Part shown: positions 36,536 to 46,060 of the stretch, in pieces
Layout: every line of letters starts with the position of its first letter
How positions within the stretch are numbered: the first letter of the stretch is position 1
Assembly: GCA_001709035.1 (NCBI GenBank)
Contig: LVKA01000011.1
Span: 62,001-126,000, forward strand
DNA length: 64,000 bases
Direction: 5' to 3'
Source: Candidatus Thiodiazotropha endoloripes
GTDB taxonomy: Bacteria > Pseudomonadota > Gammaproteobacteria > Chromatiales > Chromatiaceae
Notes under the pieces: generated by a model
Told to the model about the DNA's origin: nothing
Databases searched by the model: none
Seen by the model: only the letters and a program-made list of their open reading frames with translations
Program-made: the position numbers and the translations under genes

Positions 36536-37123
36536 ATGATTGTCTATCTTCATGGTTTGAACAGTGCCGGCAGTTCCGGCAAGGCGGCATTGCTGCGTCA
36601 GGCGTTGCCCGGGATCGATGTGATCAGCCCCACCTACCCGGCCCATAGTGCCGATCTGGCCGTTGCCCGGCTGACCGATGAGCTGAACCGGGTGTTGAGC
36701 GAGCGGGACCTGCCCGATGAGCCACGATTGCTTGTCGGCAGCTCGATGGGCGGCTTCTATGGGGCCTGGCTGGCACAGCGTCTCGGTTTTCACCATCTGT
36801 TGATGATCAATCCGGCGCTGCAACCCTGGCAGCTGCTGCAACAGGTGGTAGGCTGGCAACTTAATGAAGCTCTGGATCTGGGCTATTTTCTCTCTTCGAA
36901 AATGGTTTCCGATACCCGTCGCTATCACACGCCACCCGAAGCACTGGCGATACCGACCACAGTGCTTGTCGACAAGGGGGATGAGCTGATCGACTACCGG
37001 ATTGCCCAGGAGGTATATGGTGACAGGGTGGCCATGCACTGCTTCGAGGGGGGCAGCCACACTTTCGAGCATATGGATGACGCGGTGGCGATCATCTACC
37101 AGATACACCAGTCGTTTTTATAG
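36536..37123 (+). CDS. yqiA: YqiA-like alpha/beta-fold esterase
   Basis: This 195-residue small hydrolase has the oxyanion region YLHGLNSAG, nucleophile elbow GSSMGG, Asp in VDKGDEL and His in GGSHTFEHM, so the Ser-Asp-His triad is intact. YqiA-family proteins are esterases acting on acyl-CoA or small esters; the true substrate is unknown. It converges with topA. Confidence 0.87.
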   Translation: MIVYLHGLNSAGSSGKAALLRQALPGIDVISPTYPAHSADLAVARLTDELNRVLSERDLPDEPRLLVGSSMGGFYGAWLAQRLGFHHLLMINPALQPWQLLQQVVGWQLNEALDLGYFLSSKMVSDTRRYHTPPEALAIPTTVLVDKGDELIDYRIAQEVYGDRVAMHCFEGGSHTFEHMDDAVAIIYQIHQSFL

Positions 37124-37148
37124 GCGAGTACGGGAAGCCCCGGTATCG

Positions 37149-37169
37149 ACCCGGCCCAACAGGCCGGGT
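37149..37169. terminator. Hairpin between convergent yqiA and topA
   Basis: A perfect 8-base GC-rich stem (ACCCGGCC / GGCCGGGT, loop of 5) lies between the stop codons of the convergent genes. No U-run follows on either side, so termination is plausible but not certain. Confidence 0.5.
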
Positions 37170-37178
37170 TGGCGGTAA

Positions 37179-39455
37179 TCAGCCTTCGTAGGGTTCAGAG
37201 AAAGAGCACTCTTTCTGCGGACAGACTTTCTCACTGCCTTTACGCTTGGTGGTTTTGATGGTCAGCACCGGCCAGCCGCAATTGGGGCAGGGTTCCGCAA
37301 TCGGTTCATTCCAGATCGCATAGTCGCAATCGGGATAGGTCGAGCAGGAGTAGAAGATCTTACCGCGACGGGATTTACGCTTCAGCAGATTGCCCTTGTT
37401 GCACTTCGGACAGGTTACGCCGGTATCTTCCGGTTTCTCCAGTGGCTCGATGAAGCGGCACTTGGGGTAGCTGGAGCAGCCGATGAATTTACCGTAGCGG
37501 CCCCGCTTGATCACCAGATCCGAGTCGCATTCAGGGCATTTGCGCCCCTCAACCACTTCCGGCTCCTCTTTTTCGCTGCTGTCCGCATTCAAGTCCCGGG
37601 TGTAGTCGCAGGTCGGGTAGTTGTTACAGCCGATAAAGCGACCGTGCCGACCGAGCCGGATCGAGAGCTGCTCACCGCATTTCGGGCAGGCCTCGTCGAG
37701 CGCCTCATGGGTGACGTCGCTGCGTTTGACGTTCTCCTGGGTGTGGTCGATCCGGTCCTTGAACGGTCCCCAGAACTTGCTCAGCAGGGGAACCCACTCC
37801 TCTTCCCCACGGGAGACCGCGTCGAGTTCGTCCTCCAGATTGGCGGTGAAGCCGTAGTCCACGTAGCGGGTGAAGTATTCGGTGAGAAATTTGTTTACCA
37901 CCCGCCCCACATCGGTGGGCTGGAAGCGCTTCTTCTCCAGTACCACGTACTCCCGGTCCTGTAGGGTGGAGATGATCGAGGCGTAGGTGGAGGGACGGCC
38001 GATACCGTACTCCTCCAGTGCCTTTACCAGGCTGGCCTCACTGTAGCGCGGTGGTGGTTCGGTAAAGTGCTGTTCCGGCCGGATCGCCTTCAGCGGCAGG
38101 CTCTCTCCCTCTTCCAGGGCGGGCAGCAGTTTCTCGTCGCTGTCGCTCTTGGCGCCGTCATCCAGTCCCTCCTGGTAGACCGCGATAAAGCCCGGTTTGG
38201 CGATCACCGAACCGTTGGCGCGGAACAGGTTGCCGCTGCCGCACTGTAGATCGACGGCCACGGTGTGGATGGTGGCATGAATCATCTGGCAGGCCACCGA
38301 GCGCTTCCAGATCAACTCATAGAGCTTCGCCTGATCCTTGGTCAGATGGTTCTTAATCTCATCCGGTACCCGGCTCACAGAAGTCGGTCGAATCGCCTCA
38401 TGGGCCTCTTGGGCATTCTTCGCTTTGGTTTTAAACTGGCGTACCTGGGGAGGCAGCTGGTCTGCACCATAGCGTTGCGTGATCAGTTCGCGGATCTCTG
38501 CGGTCGCCTCGTCCGCCAGGTTCACCGAATCGGTTCTCATGTAGGTGATCAGACCGACCGTGCCCTGGCCAACATCCACGCCTTCATAGAGTTGCTGGGC
38601 GGTGCGCATGGTGCGCTGTGTGGTGAAACCGAGTTTACGCGCGGCTTCCTGCTGCAGGGTCGAGGTGGTGAAGGGAGGCGCGGGATTACGCTTGCGCTGC
38701 TTCTTCTCAACCTTGACGACCAGCAGCCCCTGTTCGCCCGCTTTCAGCAGCGCCTCTTCTGTCGCCTTGGCGGCGGCTTCGTCAGTGATGCTGAACTTCT
38801 CCAGTTTTTCACCCTGGAAGTGGGTCAGACGGGCAGAGAAGGCCTGTTTCTGCTTCTCGGTGTCCGCTTCAATGGTCCAGAACTCCTCGGCCTTGAACGC
38901 CTCGATCTCCAGTTCCCGCTCGACGATCATGCGCAGTGCCGGACTCTGTACCCGGCCCGCCGAGAGACCCCGTCTTACTTTCTTCCACAGCAGGGGGGAG
39001 AGGTTGAAACCAACCAGATAGTCGAGGGCGCGCCTGGCCTGTTGGGCATCCACCAGATCGTGAGAGAGGTCCCGGGGGTTGGCGATCGCATCGTTCACCG
39101 CTTTCTTGGTGATTTCGTTGAATACCACCCGATAGACCGGTTTGTTTTTCAGTTTACCGCGCTCTCTGAGCAGCTCCGACAGATGCCAGGAGATGGCTTC
39201 GCCCTCGCGATCCGGATCGGTGGCCAGATAGAGCGCTTCAGATTTTTTCAGTGCCTTGGTAATTGCCTGCACATGACGGTCGTTTCGTTCGATGACCTGG
39301 TACTTCATGGCAAAATCCTTATCAGGATCAACTGCGCCCTCTTTGGGTATCAGGTCACGAACGTGGCCATAGGAGGCCAGTACCTCAAAGTTACCTCCGA
39401 GGTATTTTTTGATGGTTTTCGCCTTTGCTGGCGACTCAACAATTACCAGGTTCAT
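37179..39455 (-). CDS. topA: DNA topoisomerase I
   Basis: This 758-residue type IA topoisomerase relaxes negative supercoils. It has the Toprim start MNLVIVESPAKAKTIKKYLG and the DPDREGE acidic motif, active-site Tyr305 in ITYMRTDS, and four C-terminal Cys4 zinc ribbons beginning CPKCGEQL, CPECDSDL, CPKCNKGN and CPNCGWPV. The frame extends upstream to 39524, but the ATG at 39455 is the conserved start. It heads the order topA, smg, dprA, lysM on this strand, read from right to left. Confidence 0.97.
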   Translation of the reverse strand: MNLVIVESPAKAKTIKKYLGGNFEVLASYGHVRDLIPKEGAVDPDKDFAMKYQVIERNDRHVQAITKALKKSEALYLATDPDREGEAISWHLSELLRERGKLKNKPVYRVVFNEITKKAVNDAIANPRDLSHDLVDAQQARRALDYLVGFNLSPLLWKKVRRGLSAGRVQSPALRMIVERELEIEAFKAEEFWTIEADTEKQKQAFSARLTHFQGEKLEKFSITDEAAAKATEEALLKAGEQGLLVVKVEKKQRKRNPAPPFTTSTLQQEAARKLGFTTQRTMRTAQQLYEGVDVGQGTVGLITYMRTDSVNLADEATAEIRELITQRYGADQLPPQVRQFKTKAKNAQEAHEAIRPTSVSRVPDEIKNHLTKDQAKLYELIWKRSVACQMIHATIHTVAVDLQCGSGNLFRANGSVIAKPGFIAVYQEGLDDGAKSDSDEKLLPALEEGESLPLKAIRPEQHFTEPPPRYSEASLVKALEEYGIGRPSTYASIISTLQDREYVVLEKKRFQPTDVGRVVNKFLTEYFTRYVDYGFTANLEDELDAVSRGEEEWVPLLSKFWGPFKDRIDHTQENVKRSDVTHEALDEACPKCGEQLSIRLGRHGRFIGCNNYPTCDYTRDLNADSSEKEEPEVVEGRKCPECDSDLVIKRGRYGKFIGCSSYPKCRFIEPLEKPEDTGVTCPKCNKGNLLKRKSRRGKIFYSCSTYPDCDYAIWNEPIAEPCPNCGWPVLTIKTTKRKGSEKVCPQKECSFSEPYEG

Positions 39456-39691
39456 TAGGGTATTTCGTGTTGGTTTCAACTGAAAAATGCGGCACAGTGA
39501 ACCGTCCCGCGTTGAAGAAATCAAGTTTTTTTATTTTAAACCGCAGTCAAAATGTGGTCTTGGATGTTGTGAAAATCCCTTTCAGCGGAGTGTCGTTCGA
39601 TAAAAATCTATGAGGGGGAATCGACCCTGCTGGTTGTCCTGAAACCGGCATGGCCAGTCTGAATTGTGTCCACGAAATCCGTTTTTGTCGC

Positions 39692-40168
39692 TTAGTGCAG
39701 AAAAACCGGCGCTTCGTTATAGACCATATCTTCCATGCGGGCAAAAGCGGCCTCCTGGCCGGGTTGATTCATCAATACCAGCAGAATGATCCATTTCAGC
39801 TCCTCTTCCATAATGACTGCGGTGTCCAGGGCCAGTGCCCGGTCGATAACCAGCTCGCGAGCGGCCAGAGTGAGAATCTCGTTCTGTTCCAGAAACATCA
39901 GCAGACCCCGTGAATCCACATCCAGTCGGCTGATCTCTTCTTCGGTGAAGATTCTCAGTGAGTGGGATTGGCGGGTGTCGTGCTGCTGGTCCTGTGCATT
40001 TTCTGCCAGTTCGTCCAGCCAGTCGAATGCTTTGCTGATTTCTATTGAAGGAAAGCCCGCCTGAATCAGTTCATCCCGCAGTTCATGTTGATCCGTTGGC
40101 GGTGCATGTTCACCATCCATGTAGTTCTCATAGAGGTAGATCAGAATGTCGACCACGTTTTCGTTCAT
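39692..40168 (-). CDS. smg: Smg family protein (DUF494)
   Basis: This 158-residue all-helical cytoplasmic protein begins MNENVVDILIYLYENYM, typical of Smg, which is always found beside dprA. Its role is not settled. The ATG overlaps the dprA stop (ATGA). Confidence 0.9.
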   Translation of the reverse strand: MNENVVDILIYLYENYMDGEHAPPTDQHELRDELIQAGFPSIEISKAFDWLDELAENAQDQQHDTRQSHSLRIFTEEEISRLDVDSRGLLMFLEQNEILTLAARELVIDRALALDTAVIMEEELKWIILLVLMNQPGQEAAFARMEDMVYNEAPVFLH

Positions 40169-41322
40169 TTGCTCTCTCTCCCGCTCGGGCGGGATGCAGT
40201 TAATACGCGGCTGTAGTAGCCGCCGGGTGCCGATGATACATGACCTTCGAGCTCGAGCAAGAGCAGCATGGACGAAACTGCCTCCGGGGTCAAACCGGTT
40301 CGGGTGATTAATTCATCAACTGAGACCGGGTCGTAGCCGAGCGCCTCTTCCAATCGTTGGTAATCCGGATCTGTTTGGCGTTGTGATTGTGGTGTGGCTG
40401 GCTGAGTCTTGTCAGTTAGCGGTTCAAGCAGACCGGTCAGTGGAGCCAACTCGATACCGATGTCCTGAGCCGATTCCACCAGCTTTGCACCCTGACGTAT
40501 CAGAGCGTGGCAGCCCTTTGATTGAGGGTTATGGATCGAGCCCGGGATGGCGAACACCTCTCTTCCCTGTTCTGCGGCGAGCCGGGCGGTGATCAGTGAG
40601 CCACTCTTTAACGTCGCTTCCACAACCAGAACACCGAGAGAGAGGCCGCTGATGATCCGGTTGCGCCTGGGGAAATTCTCCGCTTTGGCGGGGGTTCCCG
40701 GTGGAAACTCCGTGATCAGCAGATGGTCCGCGGCGATCTGATGGGCCAGTGCCTGGTTTTTCGCCGGGTAGATACGGTCCGGTCCCGTACCCATGACGGC
40801 CAGGGTACGTCCCGCAGAGAGGGCGCCCCGGTGGGCCTCGGTATCGATTCCCAGGGCCAGTCCACTGCAGATGGTGAATCCGGAGCCGGCCAGGAATCGG
40901 GCAAACTCCCGGGCATTGTCCCGTCCGGACGAGGTCGGGTTTCGGCTACCGACGACCGCAAGCTGGGGTTGCAGGAGCAGTTCCGGGTTACCGATCATAT
41001 AGAGAATCGCAGGTGGATCGTCGATCTCTCTAAGCAGCTGGGGGTAATCGGGATCGTTCAGAGTGATCGCCTGGTGGCCCGGCTGCTCCAGCCACTTCAG
41101 GCTGGTCTCGATACGCTGTGGATCGGGATTGCTGAGCCGTTCGACGGTTGCCGGGGGTAGCGACAGGGCGGCCAGCTCATCGGGGCTGGCCGTGAGTATG
41201 GCTTCGGCGCTACCAAATCGTTCGATAAGCCGTTTGAAGTAGCGATTGCCGATGCCCGGCGTATGGGAGACCTGGAGCCAGGCATCCAGTGTGTCTGATG
41301 TGTTTGGCGGCATATCGTCCAT
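40165..41322 (-). CDS. dprA: DNA-processing protein DprA
   Basis: This 385-residue protein has an N-terminal helical domain, a Rossmann-like DprA core (VGSRNPTSSGRDNAREF, SGLALGIDTEAHRGAL, GTGPDRIYPAKN) and a C-terminal winged-helix domain (VDELITRTGLTPEAV). It loads RecA on incoming single-stranded DNA in natural transformation. A start three codons later is possible (MPPNTSD). It is coupled to smg and follows a LysM gene. Confidence 0.95.
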   Translation of the reverse strand: MDDMPPNTSDTLDAWLQVSHTPGIGNRYFKRLIERFGSAEAILTASPDELAALSLPPATVERLSNPDPQRIETSLKWLEQPGHQAITLNDPDYPQLLREIDDPPAILYMIGNPELLLQPQLAVVGSRNPTSSGRDNAREFARFLAGSGFTICSGLALGIDTEAHRGALSAGRTLAVMGTGPDRIYPAKNQALAHQIAADHLLITEFPPGTPAKAENFPRRNRIISGLSLGVLVVEATLKSGSLITARLAAEQGREVFAIPGSIHNPQSKGCHALIRQGAKLVESAQDIGIELAPLTGLLEPLTDKTQPATPQSQRQTDPDYQRLEEALGYDPVSVDELITRTGLTPEAVSSMLLLLELEGHVSSAPGGYYSRVLTASRPSGRESK

Positions 41323-41352
41323 GATGCCTGAGATCCTCCAGCAGGTTAAGCG

Positions 41353-41376
41353 GCCGGCGCGTGATGAGGCGCCGGC
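41353..41376 (-). other. Hairpin between the LysM gene and dprA
   Basis: A perfect 8-base GC-rich stem (GCCGGCGC / GCGCCGGC, 8-base loop) sits between the LysM stop and the dprA start. It has no U-run and may attenuate or protect the transcript. Confidence 0.4.
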
Positions 41377-41386
41377 AATCGACCGA

Positions 41387-42421
41387 TCAATTTACGGGTG
41401 GTCGTACCCAGTCAAGAATATGCAGCGGTTTCGTGGCATTCATCACCAGTGCGAAGCTCACCTTCTCAAAGCTGCGAAAAACCATCAGGTGACCGGCTTT
41501 CTCGAGTGGTAATTTAACTTTTTCACCCCGCCCTATGACGATGTCGCGGATCTCATTACCGCCCTGCAGAATCTCCAATACGTGTCCTGCCTCCAGGCCC
41601 ACATTGCTGCCCTTATTGATGACCACTACATTGTATTGGCCGATTTGGGAGACACCGTTGAGTACCGAGATGATCCGGCCTTCGATCGGCATATCCGGCA
41701 CTCTGGGCTGAAAATCGATCAGCGGCTCTTCTTCCATCACCTTGATCAAGCGGTCGCCGATAATCGCTTCCTGAGTGGAAGTGGTGATCAGCAGTTTGGC
41801 CGGGTCACCGGTGCGTTTGAGTTCAGAGCTGCCCACATAGACCGCTTCATAGCCAAGGGTATCCCCGGTATCCGGATCTTTGTAAGGCTTTTCAGGTCTA
41901 ACGATGGCGTACTGATTCGGCTGCTCCTCCATGATGCTGCGGGCATAGTAGCTGATGCCTGCGCCACCTACGATGTGGTCATCCAAAAAGTGGACGATAT
42001 AGGGGGCTTTTTCCAGCTGGTCTTCATCGACCACGTAGGGACGGGTCAGAAACGGTGCGATGGCATCGATGGGAATGGTCGGGATGGCCTGATCAAGCGG
42101 TGTGGCCCGAACTCTCGGAGAGAGCTTGCCTTTGCGGTCCAATTTCAGGATCGGGCGACCATCCAGATAAGTCAGTACCAACTCATCACCCGGATAGATC
42201 AAGTGGGGGTTTTCAACCTGGGGATTGACATACCACACCTCCGGCCATAACCAGGGATCACGCAGGAACATCGAGGAGATATCCCACAACGTATCGCCCT
42301 TGACGACGGTATAGCGTTCCGGGTGGGTTGGGTTGAGCGCCACGTGGTCAGCGGCCAGCGAAGCGAAGGAGAGCAGCAAGCCGCTGATGACTCCGATGAG
42401 TTTGTTGTTAAAATGTAACAT
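41387..42421 (-). CDS. Secreted LysM-domain protein
   Basis: This 344-residue protein has a signal peptide (cleavage near SLAADH) and an N-terminal LysM peptidoglycan-binding domain (YTVVKGDTLWDISSMFL, PHLIYPGDELVL), followed by about 230 residues of uncharacterised C-terminal domain. It is a known neighbour of dprA, divergent from def-fmt. It probably acts at the cell wall. Confidence 0.9.
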   Translation of the reverse strand: MLHFNNKLIGVISGLLLSFASLAADHVALNPTHPERYTVVKGDTLWDISSMFLRDPWLWPEVWYVNPQVENPHLIYPGDELVLTYLDGRPILKLDRKGKLSPRVRATPLDQAIPTIPIDAIAPFLTRPYVVDEDQLEKAPYIVHFLDDHIVGGAGISYYARSIMEEQPNQYAIVRPEKPYKDPDTGDTLGYEAVYVGSSELKRTGDPAKLLITTSTQEAIIGDRLIKVMEEEPLIDFQPRVPDMPIEGRIISVLNGVSQIGQYNVVVINKGSNVGLEAGHVLEILQGGNEIRDIVIGRGEKVKLPLEKAGHLMVFRSFEKVSFALVMNATKPLHILDWVRPPVN

Positions 42422-42612
42422 GACTATTCCCTTGGGTGCGATACGGAAACGCTTCGAATTGGTGAGGGTAGAGGCTGGGGAACTCCCCTGCTACTGCCGC
42501 TACTGTCTTCGTTTCAGTGGTTGAAACCCTATGGGACAGTACACCAGTTTCCAGTATGATCATTATGTTAGCGCAATTTCTTGCATTTGTACTATAGATT
42601 TTGGATAAACCA

Positions 42613-43146
42613 ATGGCGATTCTCGACATACTTCATTTTCCCGATCCCAGGCTACGCAACAAAGCCAAACCAGTGGCTCAGGTCGACGACTCTATACGTC
42701 GGCTGGTTGACGATATGCTTGAGACAATGTATCAGGCACCTGGTATCGGATTGGCTGCGACCCAGGTCAATGTGGCAAAAAGGGTTGTGGTCATCGATCT
42801 CTCGGAAGAGAAGAACGAGCCCCTTTGCCTGATCAATCCCGAGATTATCGAGAAAGATGGGGTTGAACAGATGGAGGAGGGGTGCCTCTCGGTGCCCGGC
42901 ATTTTCGAATCCGTGAGTCGGGCGGACCGGATCCGCTTCAAAGCCCTGGACCGGGACGGGATTCTGTTTGAAAAGGAAGCCGAAGGCTTGCTGGCTGTCT
43001 GTGTTCAGCATGAGCTGGATCACCTGGATGGTAAATTGTTTGTCGACTATCTCTCCAGTCTGAAACGTCAGCGTATCCGTAAAAAGCTGGAGAAGGAGAG
43101 CCGACAGCAGACCAGTTCCGTAGCAGGTGCTCGCGAAGTAATCTGA
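42613..43146 (+). CDS. def: Peptide deformylase
   Basis: This 177-residue iron/zinc hydrolase removes the formyl group from nascent proteins. The three family motifs are present: [15 protein letters not shown] (metal Cys) and QHELDHLDG (two metal His and catalytic Glu). The ATG at 42613 is preferred over the TTG at 42601. fmt follows. Confidence 0.97.
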   Translation: MAILDILHFPDPRLRNKAKPVAQVDDSIRRLVDDMLETMYQAPGIGLAATQVNVAKRVVVIDLSEEKNEPLCLINPEIIEKDGVEQMEEGCLSVPGIFESVSRADRIRFKALDRDGILFEKEAEGLLAVCVQHELDHLDGKLFVDYLSSLKRQRIRKKLEKESRQQTSSVAGAREVI

Positions 43147-43251
43147 AGCCGACCCTGAAACAATCTTCATCGGTGATCCGGGATCTGTCTGAGACCCGCA
43201 TCCCAAACTTGTTAAAAAACAACTGCTAAGGACCCTTTTGGAATCCATCCC

Positions 43252-44190
43252 ATGGCTCAGCCTCTAAAAATAATCTTCGCCGGTACGCCGGATTTCGCCG
43301 CCTCGGCCCTACAGGCTCTGCTCACAACGGAGCATCGTGTTGTCGCGGTTTACACTCAACCGGACCGACCGGCGGGACGCGGCCGAAAGGTGCAGTTCAG
43401 TCCGGTCAAGCAACTCGCCGTGGCGCACAATCTTGAGGTCTTTCAGCCAAAGACTCTGAAGGATCCTGAAGCACAGCAGATGCTGGAACAGCACCAGGCC
43501 GATCTGATGGTGGTGGTGGCCTATGGCCTGCTACTGCCCCAGGCAGTACTGGACATACCCAGGCTGGGCTGTATCAACATCCACGCTTCACTGCTGCCCC
43601 GCTGGCGGGGGGCGGCCCCCATCCAGCGCGCCATTCTGGCCGGTGATGAGACCTCTGGTGTGACCATCATGCAGATGGAGGCCGGACTGGATACCGGCCC
43701 CATGCTGAGTATTCGCAGCACACCGATCGATCCGGCCGAGACCGGTGGTTCGCTGCATGACCGACTGGCTGAATTGGGTTCAGAGGCGTTGATCGAGGTT
43801 CTGCCCGGGCTGAGTGAAGGCCGGATCGAAGCGGTACCCCAGGACGACTCCCTGGCAAACTATGCCAGCAAGCTCGATAAGGAGGAGGCCAAGATCGACT
43901 GGTCCCAGGCGGCTGTGCAGATCGATCGTCAGGTCCGCGCCTTCAGCCCCTGGCCAGTGGCTCACTGTCTGTATGGTGACAAGGTGATGAGGATCTGGAG
44001 CAGCGAGGTTGTCGGTGGTGACGGATCTGTAACCCCGGGGCAGGTGGTGGCAAGCGGAAGAGCGGGAATTGATGTGGCTACCGGGGAAGGAGTATTGCGT
44101 ATCACCCAGTTGCAGATGCCCGGCAAACGGGCGATGGCGGCCGGTGACTTTCTCAATGCCCACACCATGGATGGTGTGGTGCTGACTTGA
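43252..44190 (+). CDS. fmt: Methionyl-tRNA formyltransferase
   Basis: This 312-residue enzyme formylates initiator Met-tRNA with 10-formyl-tetrahydrofolate. It has FAGTPDFAA at the start, the catalytic CINIHASLLPRWRGAAPIQR motif (Asn, His) and a later Asp in LDTGP, plus the C-terminal OB-fold domain. The rsmB start overlaps its stop. Confidence 0.97.
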   Translation: MAQPLKIIFAGTPDFAASALQALLTTEHRVVAVYTQPDRPAGRGRKVQFSPVKQLAVAHNLEVFQPKTLKDPEAQQMLEQHQADLMVVVAYGLLLPQAVLDIPRLGCINIHASLLPRWRGAAPIQRAILAGDETSGVTIMQMEAGLDTGPMLSIRSTPIDPAETGGSLHDRLAELGSEALIEVLPGLSEGRIEAVPQDDSLANYASKLDKEEAKIDWSQAAVQIDRQVRAFSPWPVAHCLYGDKVMRIWSSEVVGGDGSVTPGQVVASGRAGIDVATGEGVLRITQLQMPGKRAMAAGDFLNAHTMDGVVLT

Positions 44191-45515
44191 TGGGGGGGCG
44201 CAAGCGACCGCCAATGACCAATCCCAGGTCGGCATCGGCCCGGGTGATTGAAGATGTGCTGAGCGGTCACTCCCTGTCTGAGTCGATTCCTAAACATAGT
44301 GCTGAAATTACTGATCCACGGGACAGTGGCTTGGTGCAGGAGATCGCCTATGGGGTGATGCGTAATTTCATGCAGCTCGACGCCTTGAGCCGACGTCTGC
44401 TCAGCAAACCCCTGAAGAGCCGGGACCGGGACGTGGCTGCACTGATCCTGATCGGGCTCTACCAACTTCTCTATCTGAGGGTGGCGGATCATGCCGCGGT
44501 GCATGAAACGGCCGGCGCAGCCAAGCCGCTGGGAAAAAAATGGGCAGTGGGACTGATCAATGGTGTTCTACGAAATTTTCAGCGTCAGCAGGAGAGTCTG
44601 CTGAAAGCGATCGCCGATCAACCGGAGGTGGCCTATGACATGCCCCTCTGGTTGCTGGACATACTGCGTGAACAGTGGCCGGACGAATGGCCATCGCGGG
44701 TTAGGGCACTGAACCAACGTCCACCGATGAGTCTGCGGGTCAATCTGGCTAAAGCAAGTTTGGCGGACTATCAGCAGAGACTGCAGGAGATGGGTATAGT
44801 CGCGGAGATCATACCCTACATCGAGTCAGGCCTGACGCTGCAGCAACCCATGGATGTCACCCGATTACCTGGATTTGAGCAGGGCTGGGTGTCGGTTCAG
44901 GACGGTGCTGCCCAGCTAGCAGCGGAGTTGCTGGACCCTCAACCCGGGGAGCATGTGCTGGATGCCTGTGCCGCACCGGGTGGCAAGAGTTGTCACATTC
45001 TGGAGCGGCAGCCAACAGTCCGTCTGACCGCCGTCGACCTCAGTGCCGAGCGGTTGCAGCGGGTGGAGGAGAATCTGACCCGGCTCGATCAGCAGGCAGA
45101 AGTCGTGGTGGGTGATGCGGCGCATCCTCAGGGGGATTGGGCAGAGCGGCAATATGATCGGATCCTACTGGATGTGCCCTGTTCAGCCACCGGTGTGATA
45201 CGACGACACCCGGACATCAAGCAACTGCGCAGAGCATCGGATATCCCGGCGCTGGTGAAACTGCAGGGAGAGATTTTGAGCGCTGTCTGGCCCCTGTTGA
45301 AGGTGGGTGGCCGGATGCTCTATGTCACCTGTTCAATCCTGGCTGATGAGAATCATCGCCAATTGAGTCGTTTTCTTGCCGAACAGCCGGATGCCCAGGT
45401 TCTGTCGCTGGAGGTCGAGTGGGGAGAGGCCAGCGACCTGGGGCGGCAGATCCTGCCTGGCGTGGATGGTATGGATGGGTTTTTCTATGCAGCTTTGGTA
45501 AAACAGCCGCAATGA
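44190..45515 (+). CDS. rsmB: 16S rRNA m5C967 methyltransferase
   Basis: This 441-residue protein has an N-terminal NusB-like RNA-binding domain (residues 10-140) and a C-terminal SAM methyltransferase (DACAAPGGKSCHIL, LDVPCSATGVIRRHPD with the first Cys, YVTCSILADEN with the catalytic Cys). The frame allows a TTG at 44187 or an ATG at 44214; the ATG at 44190 overlaps the fmt stop. It ends by overlapping the DUF4390 gene. Confidence 0.95.
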   Translation: MGGRKRPPMTNPRSASARVIEDVLSGHSLSESIPKHSAEITDPRDSGLVQEIAYGVMRNFMQLDALSRRLLSKPLKSRDRDVAALILIGLYQLLYLRVADHAAVHETAGAAKPLGKKWAVGLINGVLRNFQRQQESLLKAIADQPEVAYDMPLWLLDILREQWPDEWPSRVRALNQRPPMSLRVNLAKASLADYQQRLQEMGIVAEIIPYIESGLTLQQPMDVTRLPGFEQGWVSVQDGAAQLAAELLDPQPGEHVLDACAAPGGKSCHILERQPTVRLTAVDLSAERLQRVEENLTRLDQQAEVVVGDAAHPQGDWAERQYDRILLDVPCSATGVIRRHPDIKQLRRASDIPALVKLQGEILSAVWPLLKVGGRMLYVTCSILADENHRQLSRFLAEQPDAQVLSLEVEWGEASDLGRQILPGVDGMDGFFYAALVKQPQ

Positions 45516-46060
45516 AACGCACAACTCTCCTACTGCTGATGCTGTTGATCGGGTTTACCGAGGCTCACGGCGCCAGTTTTTTGGTCAAGGAAGTGCAGAT
45601 TAATAAAGTGGATAACGGCTATCGGCTGAATGCGCGCATCGACTATGCCTTGAGCGACAAGGCGCATCAGGCTTTGAGCAACGGTGTTCCGTTGACCCTG
45701 AAGGTGCAACTGGTGGTGGAAAAGGTCTGGCGCGGATTCTGGGAGCCCAGTCCGTTTCACCAGACCCTCTGGTTTCAGATTCGCTACCATGCCTTGACCG
45801 AACTCTATCGCGTGGTGGATATGCAGTCCGGTGATGAACAGAACTTTGTCACCCAGGAGGCGGCGCTCTATGCGCTAGGGGAGATCAATAATCTGCCGCT
45901 GGTGCGCCTGGTGCAGCTGATTCCCGGTGAGGCCTATCAGTTACGCTTGCGGGCCGATCTGGATATTGACTCCCTGCCGTTACCGCTGCAGCCATTGGCC
46001 TATCTTGGCGGTGGCTGGAAACTAACAACCGGATGGTCCCAATGGCCCCTTCAACCCTGA
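45512..46060 (+). CDS. DUF4390 family secreted protein
   Basis: This 182-residue protein has a signal peptide (LLLLMLLIGFTEAHGA) and is largely beta-stranded; I recognise the DUF4390 pattern from its place between rsmB and an NtrY-like kinase. The ATG overlaps the rsmB stop (ATGA), and the C-terminus overlaps the kinase start. A role in sensing for the kinase is plausible from the overlap, but unproven. Confidence 0.82.
   Translation: MKRTTLLLLMLLIGFTEAHGASFLVKEVQINKVDNGYRLNARIDYALSDKAHQALSNGVPLTLKVQLVVEKVWRGFWEPSPFHQTLWFQIRYHALTELYRVVDMQSGDEQNFVTQEAALYALGEINNLPLVRLVQLIPGEAYQLRLRADLDIDSLPLPLQPLAYLGGGWKLTTGWSQWPLQP

Noticed and set aside
38265-39458. 397-residue plus-strand open frame opposite topA
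   Set aside because: topA is certain on the minus strand; the plus frame has no domain or ribosome site and reflects GC-rich codon structure.
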